This document shows positions 32,010 through 44,240 of a stretch of DNA of 64,000 nucleotides, one piece after another. Positions within the stretch are counted from its first letter, which is position 1, and each line of letters begins with the position of its first letter. Position numbers and translations under genes: made by a program. The notes under the pieces were generated by a model. The model ran no database searches and had not been told where the DNA came from. It worked only from the letters and a program-made list of their open reading frames with translations. Where the stretch lies: assembly GCF_902167145.1 (NCBI RefSeq), contig NC_050104.1, positions 101,319,849 to 101,383,848 on the forward strand. Direction: 5' to 3'. This stretch comes from Zea mays. Taxonomy: Eukaryota; Streptophyta; Magnoliopsida; Poales; Poaceae.

Positions 32010-35000
32010 TAAAGGGTAAAAGCGACGTAGCTTTTGGATGTTCCAAGCGTTGCTGTAGACCTCACCTTGATCGTTGGCCAGCTTGTATGTCTCGGGCTTC
32101 AAAATCTTGGCGATGATGAAGGGCCCTTCCTAGGGAGGAGTAAGCTTGTGGCGCCCTCGGGCGTCTTGTCGCAGCCGAAGTACCAAGTCTCCCACTTGGA
32201 AGCCTCGAGGGCGAACCCTTCGGGCGTGGTAGCGTCGCAGAGACTGCTGATATCGCGCCGAGTGTAGTAAGGCCACGTCCTGAGCCTCTTCCAGCTGGTC
32301 CAACGAATCTTCTCGGTTGGTCTGGTTGCTTTGGTCATCGTAAGCCTTTGTCCTCGGGGAACCGTATTCAAAGTCCGTGGGTAAGATGTCCTCGGCCCCA
32401 TAGACTAGAAAGAACGGCGAGAAACCCGTGGCCCGGCTCGGCGTCGTCCTCAGACTCCAAACCACCGAGGGTAGCTCTTTTATCCACCGCTTGCCAAACT
32501 TATTGAGGTCGTTGTAGATCCTTGGCTTTAGTCCCTGCAAAATCATACCGTTGGCGCGCTCCACCTGCCCATTTGTCATTGGGTGAGCTACGGCGGCCCA
32601 GTCCACACGGATGTGGTGGCCTTCGCAGAAGTCCAGGAACTTCTTCCCAGTGAACTGCGTGCCATTGTCGATAATGATGGAGTTCGGGACCCCAAAGCGA
32701 TGGATGATATTTGTGAAGAACGTCACCGCCTGCTCGGACCTGATGCTGGTTAAGGGTCGGACCTCGATCCACTTGGAGAATTTGTCGATGGCGACCAGCA
32801 GGTGCTTGAAGCCCCCGGGTGCCTTCTGCAAGGGGCCGACGAGGTCCAGACCCCATACGGCAAACGATCAAGTGATGGGTATTGTTTGCAGGGTCTGAGC
32901 GGGCAGGTGCATCTGTCTCACGTAGAATTGACACCCTCGGCAGGAGCGTACGATCCTAGTGGCGTCGGCCACCGTGGTCGGCCAGTAGAAACCTTGTTGG
33001 AAAGCGTTTCCGACGAGGGTCCGAGGTGCTGCATGGTGACCGCAAGCCCCCGAGTGTATTTCTTGTAACAGCTCTTGTCCTTAGGCGACGGATATGCACC
33101 GTTGGAGAATGCCTTAGGGGCTACGGTGGTACAACTCTTTTTCATCACCCAGTAAAACGAATGACTTGGCGCGACGAGCCAGTCGTCGAGCTTCGGCCTT
33201 GTCGAGGGGCAGCTCTCCTCGGAGGAGATATTGCAGGTACGGGATCTGCCAGTTTTGGTTTGGCGCAACCCCATTCCGCTCTCCCTCGATGCACAAGGCC
33301 TCACCCTCGGCGGCCAAGGGTACCTCGGGCTGGGCCGAGGTCTCGTCGGGTTCGGGCGCGCCGTTGAGTTTCACGGATGGTTGATATATGTCCCTAGAGA
33401 AGACGTCCGGGGGAACTGTCGTTCGCCCCGAGGCTATTTTAGCCAGCTCATCTGCAGTCTCATTGTACCACCGAGCAACATGGTTGAGTTCCAGCCCGTG
33501 GAACTTATCTTCCAAGCACCGAACTTCGTCGCAATAGGCCTCCATTTTTTTATCGCGACAGTGGGAGTTCTTCATGACCTGGTTAATGACGAGCTCCGAG
33601 TCGCCACGAGCGTCGAGGCGCCGAACCCCTAGCTCGACGGTGATGCATAGTCCATTAACCAAGGCCTCGTACTCGGCCACGTTGTTTGACGCTGGAAAAT
33701 GGAGGCGCAGTAGGTAGCGCACATGTTTCCCGAGGGGTGAGATGAAGAGGAAGCCAGCACCTGCTCCTGTCTTCATCAGCGACCCATCGAAGTACATGGT
33801 CCAAAGTTCGGGCTGGATTGGAGCTGTCGGCAATTAGGTGTCGACCCATTCAGCCAGGAAGTCCGCCAAGACTTAGGATTTTATGGCCTTACGAGGGGCA
33901 AATGAAATTGTTTTGCCCATGAGTTCCACTGCACATTTTGCTATCCTACCCGAGGCCTCTCGGCACTGGATGATCTCTCCCAGGGGGAAGGATGACACCA
34001 CAGTCACCGGATGAGACTCGAAGTAGTGTCGCAACTTTTGCCGCGTCAGAATTACTGCGTACAGTAGCTTCTAGATTTGTGGGTAGCAGATCTTGGTCTC
34101 GGATAGCACCTCACTGATGAAGTAGACCGGCCTCTAGACGAGCAGTGCATGCCCCTCTTCTCGTCTCTCGACTACGATCGCGGCGCTGACCACCTGAGTG
34201 GTTGCGGCTACGTAGATCAAGAGGGCTTCTCCCGCAGCGGGGGCACCAAGATGGGCGCGTTAGTAAGGAGTGCCTTTAAGTTTCCGAGGGCTTCCTCGGC
34301 CTCGGGGGTCCAAGTGAAGCGCTCGGCCTTCCTTAAAAGGCGGTACAAGGGTAACCCTTTCTCGCCAAGGCGCGAGATGGAGCGGCTCAGAGCCGCAAGG
34401 CATCCCATGACCCTTTGTACTCCTTTTAAATCTTTGATGGGTACCATGTTGGTGATGGCTGCGATTTTCTCCAGGTTGGCCTCGATGCCTCTTTCGGAGA
34501 CGATGAACCCCAGGAGCATGCCTCGGGGAACTTCGAAGACACACTTCTCGGGATTGAGTTTTACGCCCTTCGCGCGTAGGCACCTGAAAGTCATTTCGAG
34601 GTCGAAAAGGAGGTCGGAGGCTTTTCTTGTCTTGACAACGATGTCATCGACGTAAGCCTCGACCGTTCTGTCGATGTGTTCTCCGAACACATGGTTCATG
34701 CACCTTTGGTAGGTTGCACCTGCATTCCTCAAGCCAAATGGCATAGTAATATAATAATACATGCCAAAGGGTGTGATGAAAGAAGTCGCGAGCTGGTCGG
34801 ATTCTTTCATCTTGATTTGGTGATAACCTGAATAGGCGTCGAGGAATGACAGGGTTTCGCACCCAGCAGTGGAGTCCACAATTTGATCGATGCGAGGCAG
34901 AGGGTAGGGAACCTTCGGACATGCTTTGTTTAAACCAGTGTAGTCTACGCACATCCTCCATTTCCCACCTTTTTTCTTCACAAACACAGGGTTAGCTAAC

Positions 35001-35236
35001 CATTCGGAATGGAATACCTCTTTGATGAACCCTGCAGCCATCAGCTTGTGGACCTCCTCGCCTATGGCCCTGCGCTTCTCTTCATCAAAATGGCGCAGGT
35101 GCTGCTTCATGGGTCAGGCACCGGCTCGGATATCCAGCGAGTGCTCGGCGACATCCCTCGGTATGCCCGGCATGTCCGAGGGACTCCACGCAAAAAATTC
35201 GGCATTTGCGCAGAGAAAGTCGACAAGCACTGCTTC
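32010..35236 (-). pseudogene. Element B RT-RNase H-integrase (disrupted)
   Basis: Follows the gag-PR UAG in frame but soon meets TGA (at about 35119) where A has CGA. RT is readable from 35110 to 34217, with CVDYTGLNKACPK, YSGYHQI and YVDDIVV, followed by a frameshift. TAG at 34134-34136 is identical in position and context to the one in element C. TAA and TAG codons precede the RNase H piece (33833-33114, FDGSLMKTGAGAG). Integrase pieces follow (HHCC region about 33000-32900; ITDNGTQF-like core and NGQVERAN within 32130-32831), with a TGA replacing Trp at about 32868 and a stop at 32130. Not functional. Confidence 0.9.
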
Positions 35237-38200
35237 CTATTTGGGGTCGAGCTCGGAGCCAATCCTGACGTGCTTGCAGGCGTCGTTGTTGGGGTCGAGG
35301 GCGACGGTCTTAACCGCCTCGGCTGGTTCGAAGTTGCCGGTATGGCGCTTCACATCAGGCGCCTCCTTGGAGAGGCAGTCCAGGTCGGCGATGAGGGCCT
35401 CGGACTCGGCGATGGCCTCAACGTACTCCACGCATTCCACATCGCACTCGTAAGCGTGGCGGTACGTGGATCCAACAGTGATGATTCCCTTAGGGCCCGA
35501 CATCTTGAGCTTGAGGTACGTGTAGTTGGGGACGACCATGAACTTGGCGTAGCACGGTCTTCCCAACACCGCGTGGTAGGTCCCTCGGAACCTGACCACT
35601 TTGAACGTGAGGGTTTCCCTGCGGAAGTTGGAGGGAGTTCCGAAGCAGACGGGCAAATCAAGTCGCTTACCGGGGACGATCCCGTGAAAGGGTGCTGCAC
35701 CGACCCGGATCATGGACAGATCTATCCCCAAGAGCCCTAGGGTCTCGACGTAGATGATGTTGAGGCTGCTGCCTCCGTCCATGAGGACCTTGGTGAGCCT
35801 TGCGTTGCCGATGACGGGGTCGACGACGAGCGGGTACCTTCCTGGGCTCGGCACATAGTCGGGGTGGTCGCCTTGGTCGAAGGTGATGGGCTTGTCGAAC
35901 CAGTCTAGGTAGACCGGCGTCGCTACCTTCACCGAGCAGACCTCCCTGCGCTCCTGCTTGCAGTGCCGAGCCGAGGCGTTCGCCACCTGTCCACCGTAGA
36001 TCATGAAGCAGTCGCGGACCTCTGGGAACTCCTCTTCCTTGGCGCCCCCTTCTTGTTGCTGCCTTGGTCCTTGCCACCTTCTGCCGAGGGTCCTGCCTTG
36101 ATGAAGTAACGCCGGAGCATGTCGCACTCCTCAAGGGTGTGCTTGACGGGACCCCTGTGATAGGGGCATGACTCCTTGAGCATTTTGTCAAACGTGTTGA
36201 CTCCTCCGGGGGCTTCCGAGGATTCCTGTGCTCAGTCGCAGCGACGAGATCCGCGTCAATGGTGTCGCGCTTTGCTTGCGCCTTCTTCTTGGCCTTCTTT
36301 TTCGAGCCACGCTGGGCGGACGCCTCGGGGGCGTCTTCCTTCTGTCTTCCTTGAGGCTGCTTGTCCTTCCGGAAGATGGCTTCAACCGCCTCCTGATCAG
36401 AGGCGAACTTGGTGGCGATGTCCATCAATTCGCTCACCTTGGTGGGAGTCTTGCGCCCCAGTTTGCTCACCAGGTCCCAGCACGTGGTGCCGGCGAGGAA
36501 CGCCCCGATGACATCCGAGTCGGTGATGTTGGGCAGCTCGGTGCGCTGCTTTGAAAACCGCCGGATGTACTCTCGCAGGGATTCCCCTGTTTGCTGGCGG
36601 CAACTTCGGAGATCCCATGAGTTCCCAGGGCGCACGTACGTACCTTGGAAGTTTCCCGCGAAGGCCTTGACCAGGTCGTCCCAGTCGGAGATCTGCGTAG
36701 GAGGCAGATGCTCCAGCCATGCCCGGGCAGCGTCGGAGAGGAAAAGGGGGAGGTTGCAGATGATGAGGTTGTCGTCATTCGTCCCTCCCAACTGGCATGC
36801 CAGTCGGTAATCCGCAAGCCACAACTCCGGCCTTGTCTCCCCTGAGTACTTGGTGATGGTAGTCGGGGCTCGGAACCGGGCCGGGAACAGCGCCCGTCAT
36901 ATGGCCCGGCTGAAGACCCTCGGACCTGGCGGTTCGGGCGAGGGGCTCCGGTCCTCCTCACTGTCGCAGTGTCCTCCGTGCCTGGGGTGGTAGCCTCGGT
37001 GCACCTTCTCTTCGAGGCAGGCTCGACGATCGCGGCGGTGGTGCTCGTCGCTGAGGCAATCTGGGGCTGCAGGTGTCCCGTCCCGCGTGCGCCCGGTGCG
37101 AACCGAGGCCTCCCGCATGAGTCGGGAGGACGTTGCATGATGCTCCGATGGGCACCCTTGCCTTTGGGAGGCAGAGCTCTCGGCTTGTCGGACCGCTGCG
37201 TCTTCCAGGAGACCCTTGAGTTCACCCTGGATACGCCGCCCCTCGGTGGTGGATGGCTCCGACATTGCTCGGAGTAGCATCGCCGCTGCAGCCAGATTCT
37301 GGCCGACCCCGCTGAAGGTCAGGGGCAGCCCTGCCCTAGCATCATCAACGATACGGCGCTAGACGTCTCGGGCCTGATGACACGCTCCTCCAGCAAGTGC
37401 TTGGCCTGCCCACTCTTGCTCGATGTTTTGTCGGAGCTGCACAAGCCGCCCCGCTTCTTTGTCGAGCTTGGCCTGCATGTCGCGGAATTGCTCGAGCTGT
37501 GTGTCCTGACCCCCCGCAGGGACTGGGACCACAGCTAGCTCCCGCGGGATGTCAACGCGAGACGCAGGCACAGGGGCGTTGTCATCTTGCGGCATGCCGA
37601 GGTGGTTGTCCTCGTCGTGATCCCCTGATCGATGTGGATACACTCGTGGCTTGGGTCGCAACCCTCGTCGCCGAGGCTATGGCCATCGTCAGAGCAGCCG
37701 GAGAGACAGCAGTCACATGCGGACATGAAGTCTTGCATGGCACTGGGATCCCTGAGCCTAGAGAAATCCCAACCGAAGTCGGAGTCGTCGTCTTCCTCGG
37801 AACCCGCGGGTCCGGAGGTTGAGACGGCCGTTAGTCGGTCCCAAGATGACCACATATGATACCCTAGAAGGTCAGGGTATGCCCTTGCGAAAGCGCTCAC
37901 CGAAGCGGGGTCGCTTGGTGGATCGAAGCTAAATCTAAAAGGGACAGGGTGGAAAACGGACGATACCTTTTGGTCGATGGACGGTGGCGGAGTCACGTCG
38001 GGGACGGACTGCACCGTTATCTCAGGTACGAGGCTAACGCCCAGCAAGTCCTTCGCGAGGGTGCTGGCGTCATCAGTCCGCTTGGGGTTGGCACGTAGCG
38101 GGGAAGCGACACCCGTCGTTGTCTCAGGTGCGAGGACAACACCTGACATGTCCCCCGCAGGGGTGCCGGCGTCGTTGACTCGCTCTAGTTCGATAGCCAA

Positions 38201-38467
38201 CGAGGTGCTGCCTCCCGCCTGGCCACGGTTGCCCTGTCTCCTCCTCCTCCGGCGAGGAGGGTGGCGGGGCAAACCCGGGTGTTCCTCTTCTGCCACGGTG
38301 GGAAGTCGTTGTCGAGTTCGCCGCTGCCGGGCGGGCCGACGACCGTTGTTGCTGTCACGCTGCGGGGGGAGGAGTACCATGTCGTAGCTGCCGTCAAGCG
38401 ACATGAACTCCAGACTCTCAAAGCGGAGCACCGTCCCCGGCTGAAGAGGCTGCTGGAGGCTACCAAT
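35237..38467 (-). pseudogene. Element B gag-protease (disrupted)
   Basis: The codon at the expected start (38467, 61 bases inside the LTR) is ATT instead of ATG. The N-terminal Arg-rich part is open to about 37620, where a frameshift occurs. A CAG-to-TAG stop follows at about 37360, then another stop near 36897. The capsid-like core (FLSDAARAWLEHLPPTQIS, about 36740) runs to a frameshift near 36190. The Cys/His cluster (CPYHRGPVKHTLEEC) and the protease (LMDGGSSLNIIY) are then read to TAG 35237-35239. Same role as in A and C. Confidence 0.9.
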
Positions 38468-38507
38468 CTGGAACTCAACGGGAAAGTGTTTGCTAACACG
38501 CAGCGAG

Positions 38508-38525
38508 CCCCTACCTGGCGCGCCA
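38508..38525 (-). other. Element B primer binding site
   Basis: TGGCGCGCCAGGTAGGGG on the minus strand, two bases from the LTR edge, identical to A and C. Confidence 0.8.
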
Positions 38526-38527
38526 AC

Positions 38528-39804
38528 TATCGGCGTTTCGGACCCGCGAGGACCTTCAACCGACCAGTAAATTTGTTGTTGCGTGTCCCTGCCCAGATGG
38601 GTTGATGCAAGATGGAACACAAGAGGGAAATGAGGCTTATGTTATCTCGCACTGGGGTGCTCGTAGTAGGGGTTACAAGCGTCGCGAGGGCAAGAGCGAG
38701 AGAGAGGGAGAGAGTCCCTGCGTGCGTCCGTCTCATCTGCCCTGCCTAGACGTGTGTTAACGTGAACGTCAACCCCCCGTCGTCCCTCGTCAACCTCTGC
38801 CTTAGGAAGGCCCTGGACATCCCCTTTTATAGGCACAAGGAGATGCCCAGCTGTACAATGGGGTGTAGCTATGTGCTAACGTGGCTGGCGGAGAAGCGCC
38901 TTGAGCCCTGTACACGAGCTATCGTGGCCGTCGTAGAAGTGCCTTGAGCCCTGTAGAAGCACAGTTGTCGATGTGGCATGGATCCTGCTGACGTTGTCTT
39001 GCTTTCGTAGGAGATTGAGAGAAATCCGACGTCATGGGCGCACGCGGGGAACCATCATTACCTATTACCGGGGTAACCTTAGATGGGACACCGGCCTTGT
39101 TCCTTCATAGCCTGAGGCAGCTAGCTAGGAGTAGGGTAATGATGTATCCCCTGTAGCGTAGTCGGTCCGAGGCTGAGGTCAGGCGAGGCAGAGACTTCTC
39201 CTGAGGCCGAAGCTGAGGCCGAGGCCTGGGGTCGGGCGAGGCGGAGACCTTCTCCCGAGGCCGAGGCTGAGCCCGAGGCCTAGGGTCGGGCGAGGCGGAG
39301 CTCCCTGTTGCGCTCGAGGCCAAACTCGTGGGAGATCGTGACTCAGTCCTACCCTGGTGGTTGGCACAATAGCCGGAGCGGGGCGAACAATGTTGTTTTC
39401 CTGTCAGATCGGTCAGTAAAGGGGCGAAGTGACTGCGGTCACTTCGACCTTGCTGACTAAGGCACGTGTGTCAGGATAAGGTGTCAGGCGATCCCCACAT
39501 TAAATGCGCATGTGATACGGTCGTTTGGTAAGGCGATCCGGCCGGGGTCGCTGCACGACAAAGTCTGCCCAAGCTGGACTTCAGGCGAGCCGAGGGTGCG
39601 CTCACTGCCTCAGGAGGCCCTCGGGTGAGGCGTGAATCCGCCTGGGACTACTGTTCCCGCCCGAGGTCGAGGATGGGCTCGGATGAGATTGCGTCCCTTG
39701 GTAGACGAGGCCTTGACTTGAACCACGCTTTATCAACTGTGTATGATTTGTTCTGAAGATGTTTTCCAGCCAGATTAAGGAGCATTGGGGGTACCCTAAT
39801 TATA
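38528..39804 (-). repeat. Element B 5' LTR, main part (split by element D)
   Basis: Starts TATCGGCG (terminal G changed to A compared with the other copy). It has a TATA box at 38823-38831 and runs to TTATA at 39800-39804, where element D is inserted. The last 10 bases of the LTR, GTACCCGACA, are at 59558-59567. Confidence 0.93.
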
Positions 39805-42800
39805 TGTCACACCCGGTTTTGGAAGGCAAACCGAATGCGAACTATGTACGTGCCAGGATCAGAACTCACGTACACAACGGTTACATAAATGAACATCAAC
39901 GGACATTGCTCGAATAATAACATAAAAGAGTATTAACTTATTACATCACAGAGTCATAGACATCCACATAGTCATCGACTTAACAGATAAATCAAAGTAC
40001 TAAGCGAAACGCAGCAAAGACAAGGCCTTCACAGGCAGCTGACTGGGGGTTGCCGCCAACCCACACCTAGAATTTGTCGTAGTCTTGGAACTCTTGGAAG
40101 TCTCCTTCCACGGCTTCACCTTCTCCTGAGCAGTGGTTACAATGTGGACAACCTGGTGTTTTGTGGTAAAGCAAGGATGAGTACACATCAACGTACTCAG
40201 CAAATGTCCCGTTTGGCTGAAGTGGACTAGCTTTATGTGGGGTTGGGCTCAAGCAGTTGCTTTTAGTTGGTCAGATATTTATTAATAGTAGAAGCCAGGT
40301 TTTAGTAATAACCAACCCGTGAACCACTTCCTCATCGAGGAGCAACATCATCATAGTCGAACCAAAACCATAAACATAATCATTGTATCTCGAACCATCT
40401 GTATCTCTAATCAAAGAGGATCCCAAGGCTGCTCTTAACCGTGAGCACGACTGATATATCAGTTTCACTACCCTCTGCAGAGGTCGCACACTTTACCCAT
40501 GAGTCATGATTCCCTTTCTACCCGGGGAGAGCTAATCCCCATTGACCACTACCTAGGTGGTCCGGCAGGGGATCACTACGTAGCTGTTACAAAGATTCCC
40601 TAGAGATCATAGCTGCCCGTTAGGTTTCTCCAGTTTGATAAACATAGTACCCCTCCCCGCAGGAGAGTGACTAACAAAAAGCAAAACGAAAGAACCTCAG
40701 CACTCAGCCTCGGCAGAGCAAGCACTGTGCCTGGACCCCATTGACGGCACGACGGCGAAGCAACTACACCTCTAGTTCCTCTAATTAATTGGCTAAGGGC
40801 ATCCCATTTCACCCTCATGGTTGCACTGTTATCCCGGGTGGTCTCTCAACGAACAGGTCCTTACGGAGAGGTACTCAGGAAACAGCCTGAGCCCCATAGA
40901 GTATCACAAGATCATCAATATCATCGGGATAACAGTATCGTATCATAAATAGTCACATCATGTTCATTGATTAGGTTAAGGCAATAGCAAAATGCTAACC
41001 ATAATAATAACCCAAAAAGGTCATCAAGGATAAGGTAAAGTATAAAGCTAGTCAATCCTTAGGTTTCAATTAAGTAATGCGGGAAAGTGAATTATAAGTG
41101 AATAGGACATAATGGGTCAGAGGACACTTGCCTTCACCAAACTGCTGATCAGGGACTTCTTCTGCCACCTCCTCGGGAAACATAGACTGCCCGTTGTCTA
41201 CGTAAAGTAACCATTCATTCTATGCACTTAGGAAATAACAAACAAAAGCAATATACCAAACATGTGCAACAGAGAGATCACAGGTTCACAATGAAAAAGG
41301 ATTGACAATCTGGTGTGCCCTAGGTCTAGGGTAGGTGAATATACAAAATGATTCATTACCCACTAATCAGGTCTAAGTCAGTGGTGGGGTTAAATCATTA
41401 CATGGTTTTAAGTCCATAAACTTAGATGCTCCAACTTTTATTAAAGTCTACTATCTTCTATTTATCTCAAATAGGGTTCCAATAACATTAACCTTACCCT
41501 AATGATCAACTATTAATTGGGACATAAAAACAACAAGGAAACATTTTTTAAATAGATAGATAAAAATACTGTGAGCATTTTGCAATTTGAAGCACCTAAT
41601 TTGGAGTTCATATGACAAAGTTATGAATTTTACAAGATTAGGGATTAAAAATATGCCTTAAATACTTATTTTGGATTAAATAAAAGGCCCGAGGACCTAA
41701 CTGCGAAAAACCAGGGACGGCGGGTTAATTTGCGGAAAGGCGGGGGTCTCTTTAAGAAAAAGCGCGGGCGAAGGGGTATCGGGCTCTTATAGCCGTTGGA
41801 TCTCGGATCAACGCCCGAGATTAGATCCGCGGGCGGGCGCGCGAGCGCGCGGCGGCCTGAGCGGCTGACAGGCGGGGCCAGGCGGGCAGCGCGGGGCGGC
41901 TGGCTGACAGGCGGGGCCAGGCGAGCAGCGCGGGGCTTGCTGGCTGACAGGCGGGGCCCAAATGGCAGGAAGGCGGGGTGGGGGGAAACGGCTCTGGCCC
42001 GTTGGAACTCAGGCGAACGGCTAGGGTTGGGCTCAGCCTAATTGAAACAGGGCCGTTCGATCTGGAATGGACGACGGGGATTGGGTGGCCGGCTTTGTCC
42101 TCTCCTACGGCTAGCAGAGGCGGCGGCGCCCGTCCCCGCGGCGGAGAACTCGCCGGAGACGAGGGGCGCGGGGGCTCTGCGGGTCCCTGGGGCGACCTGG
42201 GCGGCCGGGGAGGTTGGGGAGGGCGCGGGGAACCTTCCGGTGGGGACTGGGTAAGGGCAGGGGCACCGGAGGGGGGCGGCCCGCGGCGAAGCGGCTCGGC
42301 GGTGGCGCTAAAGAGCTCCGGCGAGCAATTAAACGCGACGGGGGGCAATAAAAAGGTCGGGAGGGGGCGGGAGAGGTTCCTTACCTCAAGGCGAACTCCG
42401 GGGACCCCTCGATGGCGACGGAGACGCGACGGCAGCCCGAGTCGACGGTGGCGGACCTCGGCGGCTGCGCAGAGAACGGCGGTGAGCGCGGGCAGAGGGA
42501 TTCGGGGAGGGAGAGGGGAATTTGGGGCGCGTCCCGGGTTGCGGACGTCGGGGCGGAGCTCACCGCGGCAGAAGGCACGGCGGGGCTCCAACGGCGATGG
42601 AGAAACGAGCTCGGGCGGCGGTGGTTTAATGGCGGCGGCGCTTTGGCGTGTGCGCAGCGTGGGGGAGGTGGGAGAGGGGTCTGCAGGTGCGCAAATGAGG
42701 GAGGGGGAGAGGGCGAGCGAGGCCCTGGGCTCAAGTGGCCGAGGCGAGGTGGTTGCGAGCTCCACGCGCGACGTGGGCGCGGAGTCCGCGGCACGCGCGG

Positions 42801-43332
42801 ACCGGGGCGGCGGTTACGCGGAGACGGAGGAGCTGACAGCTCGGGCCCACGAGCAGAGAGAGAGGAAAGCGGGCGCGGACGCGGGGAAGGCGGTCGTGCT
42901 GACGGGCGGGCCCGCCAGGGCAGAGAGAGAAGGGGGGAAGGAAGGCGCGCGCGGGGATGGGCCAGATGGGCCGAAAGGCCGAGGGGGCGGGGAAAGCGGG
43001 CTTCTTTTCCTTTTTCTTTTATTCTGGCATTTGTTCTCCCTTTTCTTTTTATTTACTCTATTTGATTCAAATCCAAATGAGCCACAAATTCAAATTAGCA
43101 TTTCTAAGAATTATGCACCAAACAAAAGTAGAATTTAGGGTTTGACATGATGCAACATTTCATTCTCCCTTGGAGTTTAGCCTACTAAATTATAATTACA
43201 AATAAGAATAACCACTCTTCTACTACAGAAAAGAGAAAGAGGAGATTGGGGAAAGGTGTGAAAAGAGAAGTAACACCTGAATTTGTGAATATGAGCAAAG
43301 AAATTTTATACCCCCAAATTCAGGGTGTTACA
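39805..43332 (-). repeat. Element D 3' LTR (3528 bp)
   Basis: AT-rich outer half and very GC-rich inner part (41800-43000). The latter contains about three 39-40-bp tandem units starting CTGACAGGCGGGGCC (41865, 41904, 41944). It preserves the empty form of the site where element E lies in the other LTR: GATTCCCTTTCTACCC at about 40508. Confidence 0.95.
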
Positions 43333-43352
43333 AACCTATCCCCCTTAAAAGA
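43333..43352 (-). other. Element D polypurine tract
   Basis: On the minus strand TTTTAAGGGGGATAGGTT abuts the 3' LTR; AAGGGGG-type tracts are typical plant gypsy PPTs. Confidence 0.75.
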
Positions 43353-43367
43353 ATCTCGCCCCGAGAT

Positions 43368-44240
43368 TCAAGGTTGGTCAGCAAAGAGTTCAGGGTATTT
43401 GGCCTTCAGATCATCTTCTCGTTCCCAGGTTGCTTCTTCCTCGGAGTGGTGGCCCCATCTGACTTTGCACATTCTGATGGTGTTCCTCCGGGTGACTCTG
43501 TCTGCAAACTCCAGAATCTGCGTTGGCTTCTCTATGTATGTCAGATCCTCCTGGACTTCTAAACCCTCCACTGGCAACTGTTCTTCTGGTACTCGCAGAC
43601 ACTTCTTCAATTGCGACACGTGGAACACGTTGTGCACTGCTGACAAACTCTCTGGTAGGTTGAGCTGGTAGGCCACTTCTCCACGCTTTGCTTGGATCTG
43701 ATATGGTCCGACGTACCGGGGTGCTAACTTGCCTTTAACTCCGAACCTTCTGACTCCCCTGATAGGTGACACCTTCAGATAGACGTAATCTCCCACTTCA
43801 AAACTCAGTTCTCTTCTCCTTCGGTCAGCATAACTTCGCTGTCTTGATTGTGCTATCTTCAGGTTCTCCTGAACCATTTTGATATTCTCTTCGGCTTCAA
43901 GCAAGATGTCGGGGCCAAACACCTGTCTCTCTCCAGGCTGGTCCCAATGCAGCGGAGTCCTACAACTCCGTCCATAGAGTGCCTGAAACGGTGACATCTT
44001 CAAGCTAGCCTGGTAACTATTGTTGTAGGAGAATTCTGCATAAGGTAACCTTTTGTCCCATCCTGACTTGTCTTGCAACGCACAGGCTCTCAGCATATCT
44101 TCTAGGATCTGATTGGTTCTCTCAGTCTGACCGTCCGTCTGTGGGTGATAAGTCGAGCTGAAGTTCAAATGTGTGCCCAAAGCTTCTTGTAGCTGCTGCC
44201 AAAAATGAGAGGTGAACTGTGTTCCTCGATCTAACACTAT
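43368..44240 (-). pseudogene. Element D integrase C-terminal half with chromodomain
   Basis: Begins just before DRGTQFTSHFW, the second catalytic Asp, after a one-base frameshift at about 44237. The catalytic Glu is in TDGQTERTNQI. A GPY/F module (YVGPYQIQ) and a chromodomain-like end follow (ILEFADRVTRRNTIRMCKVR, WGHHSEEEATWEREDDL) and close the ORF at 43368. Chromodomains direct such integrases to methylated-histone chromatin. The reading frame is otherwise open for 289 codons. Confidence 0.92.

Noticed and set aside
41978..43138. Plus-strand frame of 386 codons in the D LTR (and 445 codons at 58022-59359)
   Set aside because: It lies antisense in a GC-rich LTR, reads as Gly/Arg-rich low complexity, differs in frame between the two LTR copies, and has no domain.
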